From Deltaproteobacteria bacterium (GTDB lineage: Bacteria > Myxococcota > Myxococcia > Myxococcales > 40CM-4-68-19): a DNA stretch of 35,468 nucleotides. The stretch covers positions 1 to 35,468 of the forward strand of contig VBKL01000106.1 in assembly GCA_005879805.1 (NCBI GenBank). The letters are read 5' to 3'. The translations under genes and the position numbers were made by a program. This document shows, piece by piece, positions 33,076 through 35,468 of the stretch. Each line of letters starts with the position of its first letter. Position 1 is the first letter of the stretch. The notes under the pieces are model-generated. The model saw nothing but the letters and a program-made list of their open reading frames with translations, ran no database searches and had not been told where the DNA came from.

Positions 33076-33852
33076 TCAGTGCCTCCCTCGCAGCCGTTCC
33101 TTGACCGGCAGCACGTCGAGACCCGTGGTCCAGAAGCCCGTCAGGATCGCCTCGGCGAACTCGGACGGCAGCTTCTCGGCGCGCATCTGTGCTGCGAGCC
33201 TCTCGCAATCGTACTCCAACGGCACGAAGGAGAACGGTTCCTCCGCTTCGGTATCGAGGAAGGCGTACCAGACGCGGCGAGTGCCGTCGTTGGCGGGACG
33301 GCCCAGCGCGCCCGCGTTGACGACCACCCGGCCGCTCGGAAGAGCCGTCTGCCAGTGCAGGCCGGTATGCGCGCAGACGAGTACGTCGGCGTCCGCGTCG
33401 CGCGCGAGCAGCTCGAGCAAGTCTTCGGGAGTGGAGGATTCCCACAGTTGCTCGTCCTGCCGGCGCGGCGAGCCGTGGACGAGGAGGTAGCGGACTCCTT
33501 GGTGCTCGAAGGAGATCCGGCGCGGGAGTGCGGCGAGCCAGGCGCGGTGACCGGGGGAGATCTTCTCCAGCGTGTAGTCGTGATCGAGGCGCGCGAGGCG
33601 TTCCTCGCCGGGATTCGTGTAGCAGGTACCGGCGACGGGCTTCTCGTTGCCGACGGCGTAGTCGTGCTCGCCCTGGACGGTCGCGACACCACTCTCGCGG
33701 AGCAATTCCACGCTGCGATCGGGGTGCGGACCAAAGCCGACCACGTCGCCCAGACAGTAGATCGCCTCCGCACCGCGCCTCTGCGCATCGCGCATCGCCG
33801 ACTCGAGCGCGATCGAGTTGCCGTGGACCTCGCCGAAGAACGCCGCGCGCAC
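33076..33852 (-). CDS. Metallophosphoesterase-fold protein with changed metal-ligand motifs
   Basis: 258-residue calcineurin-like phosphoesterase fold of the YfcE/MPE group. The five metal motifs are visible but altered: the usual DxH is GEVHGN with Glu8 and His10; GDVVGFGP is normal (Asp36); GNHD is GEHD with Glu62 and His63; VHGSP is normal (His126); GHTH is AHTG at 161-164, with another His two residues later (AHTGLHW). VVNAGALGRP is the usual end motif. The changes may give different metal preference or loss of phosphatase activity, with a retained nucleotide- or metal-binding role. GTG 33852 follows a G-rich GAGGGGGGG ribosome site 18 bases after the radical SAM stop. It is coupled to mtnP. 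Confidence 0.82.
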   Translation of the reverse strand: MRAAFFGEVHGNSIALESAMRDAQRRGAEAIYCLGDVVGFGPHPDRSVELLRESGVATVQGEHDYAVGNEKPVAGTCYTNPGEERLARLDHDYTLEKISPGHRAWLAALPRRISFEHQGVRYLLVHGSPRRQDEQLWESSTPEDLLELLARDADADVLVCAHTGLHWQTALPSGRVVVNAGALGRPANDGTRRVWYAFLDTEAEEPFSFVPLEYDCERLAAQMRAEKLPSEFAEAILTGFWTTGLDVLPVKERLRGRH

Positions 33853-33870
33853 GGTTGCAACCCCCCCTCG

Positions 33871-34878
33871 TCAGTTGCTGCCGTGCAATCCGTCGAGCAT
33901 GCAGGTCTGGCAGGTGTCCCAGTTCATCCGGATGGGATGCAGGCTTTTGGCAAGTGCATCCCCGAGCCGGGCGCTCTGGTGCTCGACGAGCATCGGGCAG
34001 GTGTAGACGCCTTGGCTCGTGACCGCGCGCCCGGTGGCGCAGGGGAGCCGCGACTCCACCTCGGAGAGGAGCGGGGCGGAAGCGAGCACTCCCAGGTCAT
34101 GGTAGCCGTGCGTGCGGCGCATCTCGCGTCCCATGCGGAAGAGGGACTGGAACTGCACGCGTGGGCGGGCGATGCCCAGATCGCGGAGGAACTGCAGGAA
34201 CCGTTCGCGCGCCTCCGCCCGGACGATTCCCTCGTGCTCCACGACTGCGACGAGCGGGGACAGTCCGGCGCGCCCGAGCCTGCGTAACGTTTCGCTCACT
34301 TTCTCGAACGTGCCGCGCCCGCGCACGCGGTCGTTCTCCTCCGCCGTGGTCCCGTCGAGCGAAACGCGGAGGTCGAGGGAATAGCGGGTGCGCCGCGACT
34401 CCTCGAGGATCATCTCCACCGCTCGGTCGTCGATGAGGAGGCCGTTGGTGACGATGGTGAGCGGAGCGAGGCGCAGCGCCGCACGGACCATGCGGGGAAG
34501 GTCGGGATGGAGGAAGGGTTCACCGCCGGTGAAATAGACCTGCCGCATGCCGAGGGAGCGCCCCTCCTCGAGCGCCTCGTCGACCTGGCCGGCAGACATC
34601 ATCGGGATCTGATCGGCCTTCGGACCGCACGAGCTGAAGCAATGCCGGCAGGCGATGTTGCAGCGGGTCCCGGTGACCTGGATCCAGAGCGCGTCGAGGA
34701 AGCGGAAGCGCACCTCGGGCATTCGCAATTGCACGAGGCCCTCGGGTACCGGGCCCGTGCGGGCCGGGACCCGGCTCGGGGAGCGAAGGATCGCCATTTC
34801 GGGGCCCAAGACTGGCAGGTGTGGCCCCGGTCGGAGCGACCCCAGGGCCCTGTCGTGTGGAAGTTGACGTCTCATCAC
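33871..34878 (-). CDS. Radical SAM protein with C-terminal cysteine cluster
   Basis: 335-residue S-adenosylmethionine radical enzyme. The 4Fe-4S site is Cys73-x3-Cys77-x2-Cys80 (TRCNIACRHCF), with a further Cys84. The SAM-binding GGEP motif follows (MRQVYFTGGEPFLHPDLPRM), then the TIM-barrel segments LTIVTNGLLI, YSLDLRVSLDG and VQFQSLFRMG. The C-terminus has CATGRAV, CPMLVEHQSARLG and CQTCMLDG, i.e. four Cys like a shortened SPASM or auxiliary-cluster domain. The arrangement is of the PqqE/SPASM style, which acts on peptides or small molecules; no peptide substrate gene is evident. ATG 34878 overlaps the upstream DUF5666-like stop (ATGA); ATG 34797 is the alternative. Substrate unknown. Confidence 0.85.
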   Translation of the reverse strand: MMRRQLPHDRALGSLRPGPHLPVLGPEMAILRSPSRVPARTGPVPEGLVQLRMPEVRFRFLDALWIQVTGTRCNIACRHCFSSCGPKADQIPMMSAGQVDEALEEGRSLGMRQVYFTGGEPFLHPDLPRMVRAALRLAPLTIVTNGLLIDDRAVEMILEESRRTRYSLDLRVSLDGTTAEENDRVRGRGTFEKVSETLRRLGRAGLSPLVAVVEHEGIVRAEARERFLQFLRDLGIARPRVQFQSLFRMGREMRRTHGYHDLGVLASAPLLSEVESRLPCATGRAVTSQGVYTCPMLVEHQSARLGDALAKSLHPIRMNWDTCQTCMLDGLHGSN

Positions 34879-35183
34879 GGCCTGGCGGTCGCGCTTCGGC
34901 GGAATTCCACTTTCACGGCTTCCAGGCGGCCAGCCTTCTTCTTCGAATGGACCACGGCGCGGTCCGCGGGCTTCAGGTCCTTCGCCGAGGCGGGAGCGCC
35001 GTCCTTCACGAATTCCGTCTCCGGGGTGAGGGCGAACTTCTCCTCGCCGTGGGTCGTCTTGACGGTCAGCTCTTCCGTTCCCACCGAGGTCACCGTCCCG
35101 CGGACGTCGTGCCCGCCTTCGTGCGCGGAGAGCGGGGTCGCCGCCGCAGCGCAGAGGGCGAGCAGCATGGATGCGCTTCTCAT
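34875..35183 (-). CDS. Small periplasmic DUF5666-like protein
   Basis: 102-residue exported protein. The signal peptide MRSASMLLALCAAAATPLSA is followed by HEGGHDV and a single beta-barrel-like domain: RGTVTSVGTEELTVKTTHGEEKFALTPETEFVKDGAPASAKDLKPADRAVVHSKKKAGRLEAVKVEF. This OB-fold-like pattern (RGTVTSV-xxx-LTV, TEF, ADLKPGD, A.KVE) is what DUF5666 proteins look like. The N-terminal HExxH-like HEGGH directly after cleavage could bind metal. GGAGG lies eight bases before ATG 35183, and its start overlaps the cytochrome c stop (ATGA), with the radical SAM gene overlapping its own end, so the three are one translation unit. Function unknown. Confidence 0.75.
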   Translation of the reverse strand: MRSASMLLALCAAAATPLSAHEGGHDVRGTVTSVGTEELTVKTTHGEEKFALTPETEFVKDGAPASAKDLKPADRAVVHSKKKAGRLEAVKVEFRRSATARP

Positions 35184-35468
35184 CTCGGGGTCCTCCCCTC
35201 CGCGGGCGCTTTGCCTTGCAGGAACTCTTCGTTCTCTTGCATCTCGCGCCACTCCTCGGGACTCTTCGGATTCAGGCGCTCCATCTCCAGCTTCTCCCCG
35301 GGTGCGAGCCGGGGCAGATGGCGGACGAAGGCGACGAGGCGCCAGCTCTCCATCTTGCTCTCTTCGCTGCCGTCGCCAAAGCCCGGCATCCCCGTTAGCC
35401 GGATTCCGTTTTCGATGATGTAGAACAATTCGCCGTCGGTCAGGTCCTGCGTCTGCAGAAGCCGCAGG
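35180..35468 (-). CDS. c-type cytochrome, C-terminal part only
   Basis: The 5' end lies beyond the right edge of the window. The visible 95 residues read LQTQDLTDGELFYIIENG, then IRLTGMPGFGDGSEESKMES and WRLVAFVRHLPRLAPGEKLE: the C-terminal half of a class I cytochrome c domain. GMPGFG supplies the Met axial ligand and WRLVAFVRHL is the final helix. The haem-binding CxxCH must lie upstream, outside the window, so the haem cannot be confirmed. A charged tail of about 30 residues follows. It is probably a periplasmic electron carrier or a component of an oxidoreductase. Its stop overlaps the next gene's start. Confidence 0.82.
   Translation of the reverse strand, partial: LRLLQTQDLTDGELFYIIENGIRLTGMPGFGDGSEESKMESWRLVAFVRHLPRLAPGEKLEMERLNPKSPEEWREMQENEEFLQGKAPAEGRTPR

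Noticed and set aside
32710-34287. 525-codon plus-strand open frame
   Set aside because: Antisense to mtnP, the phosphoesterase and radical SAM genes; composition is shadow-like.

Overview
The window is G+C-rich DNA from a diderm (Gram-negative) bacterium. The evidence is TolC/adaptor/RND export systems, lipoproteins, secreted proteins with signal peptides and beta-barrel outer-membrane proteins. Strong third-position G/C bias, an NtrC-type sensor/regulator pair, a HelD-like helicase, an Lgt paralogue with a changed active site and many 4-base start/stop overlaps fit a myxobacterial or other deltaproteobacterial lineage. That placement is inference; no rRNA or other phylogenetic marker is present. 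I found no tRNA, rRNA, CRISPR array, insertion sequence or phage gene.

Layout. (1) 1-4118: mainly minus-strand housekeeping and envelope genes: the N-terminal part of an AlkB dioxygenase, a DUF1207 protein, an AcuA-like acetyltransferase, a small zinc ribbon, a plus-strand membrane protein and an outer-membrane barrel. (2) 4294-7142: a membrane histidine kinase and a sigma54-activating response regulator on the minus strand. (3) 7235-15093: divergent plus-strand operon of TolC channel, lipoprotein adaptor, HAE1-type RND pump, ECF sigma factor and a cNMP-domain/thioredoxin-reductase-like flavoprotein, joined by 4-base overlaps. The last gene looks damaged at both ends. (4) 14833-20180: a zf-UBP protein (minus), then plus-strand DUF305, YVTN propeller, DUF1697, cobalamin-binding-like protein and gamma-glutamyltransferase. 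(5) 20187-24088: HelD-like helicase and lipoprotein (minus), TetR regulator and a TAXI-type binding protein that has lost its membrane segment (plus). (6) 24095-35468: an unbroken minus-strand series: cytochrome c (cut by the window end), a small periplasmic protein, radical SAM protein, metallophosphoesterase with altered ligands, MTA phosphorylase, exported Cys-rich protein, CusB with an N-terminal YtkA-like domain, CusA, Lgt paralogue and CopA copper ATPase.

How the parts work together. The last five genes of region 6 form a copper/silver detoxification unit: CopA moves Cu(I) from cytoplasm to periplasm, and CusBA removes it from the periplasm. Their own outer-membrane channel is missing, and two unusual partners (the Lgt paralogue and the Cys-rich exported protein) sit in the same transcription unit. 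This is the best candidate here for under-described biology. Region 3 pairs a drug or solvent-type efflux pump with an ECF sigma factor and a redox flavoprotein, next to a divergent two-component system that may control it.

Three places (about 13.25 kb, 14.785 kb and 23.93 kb) show reading-frame breaks inside otherwise well-conserved proteins. They may be real gene decay or sequence/assembly errors.
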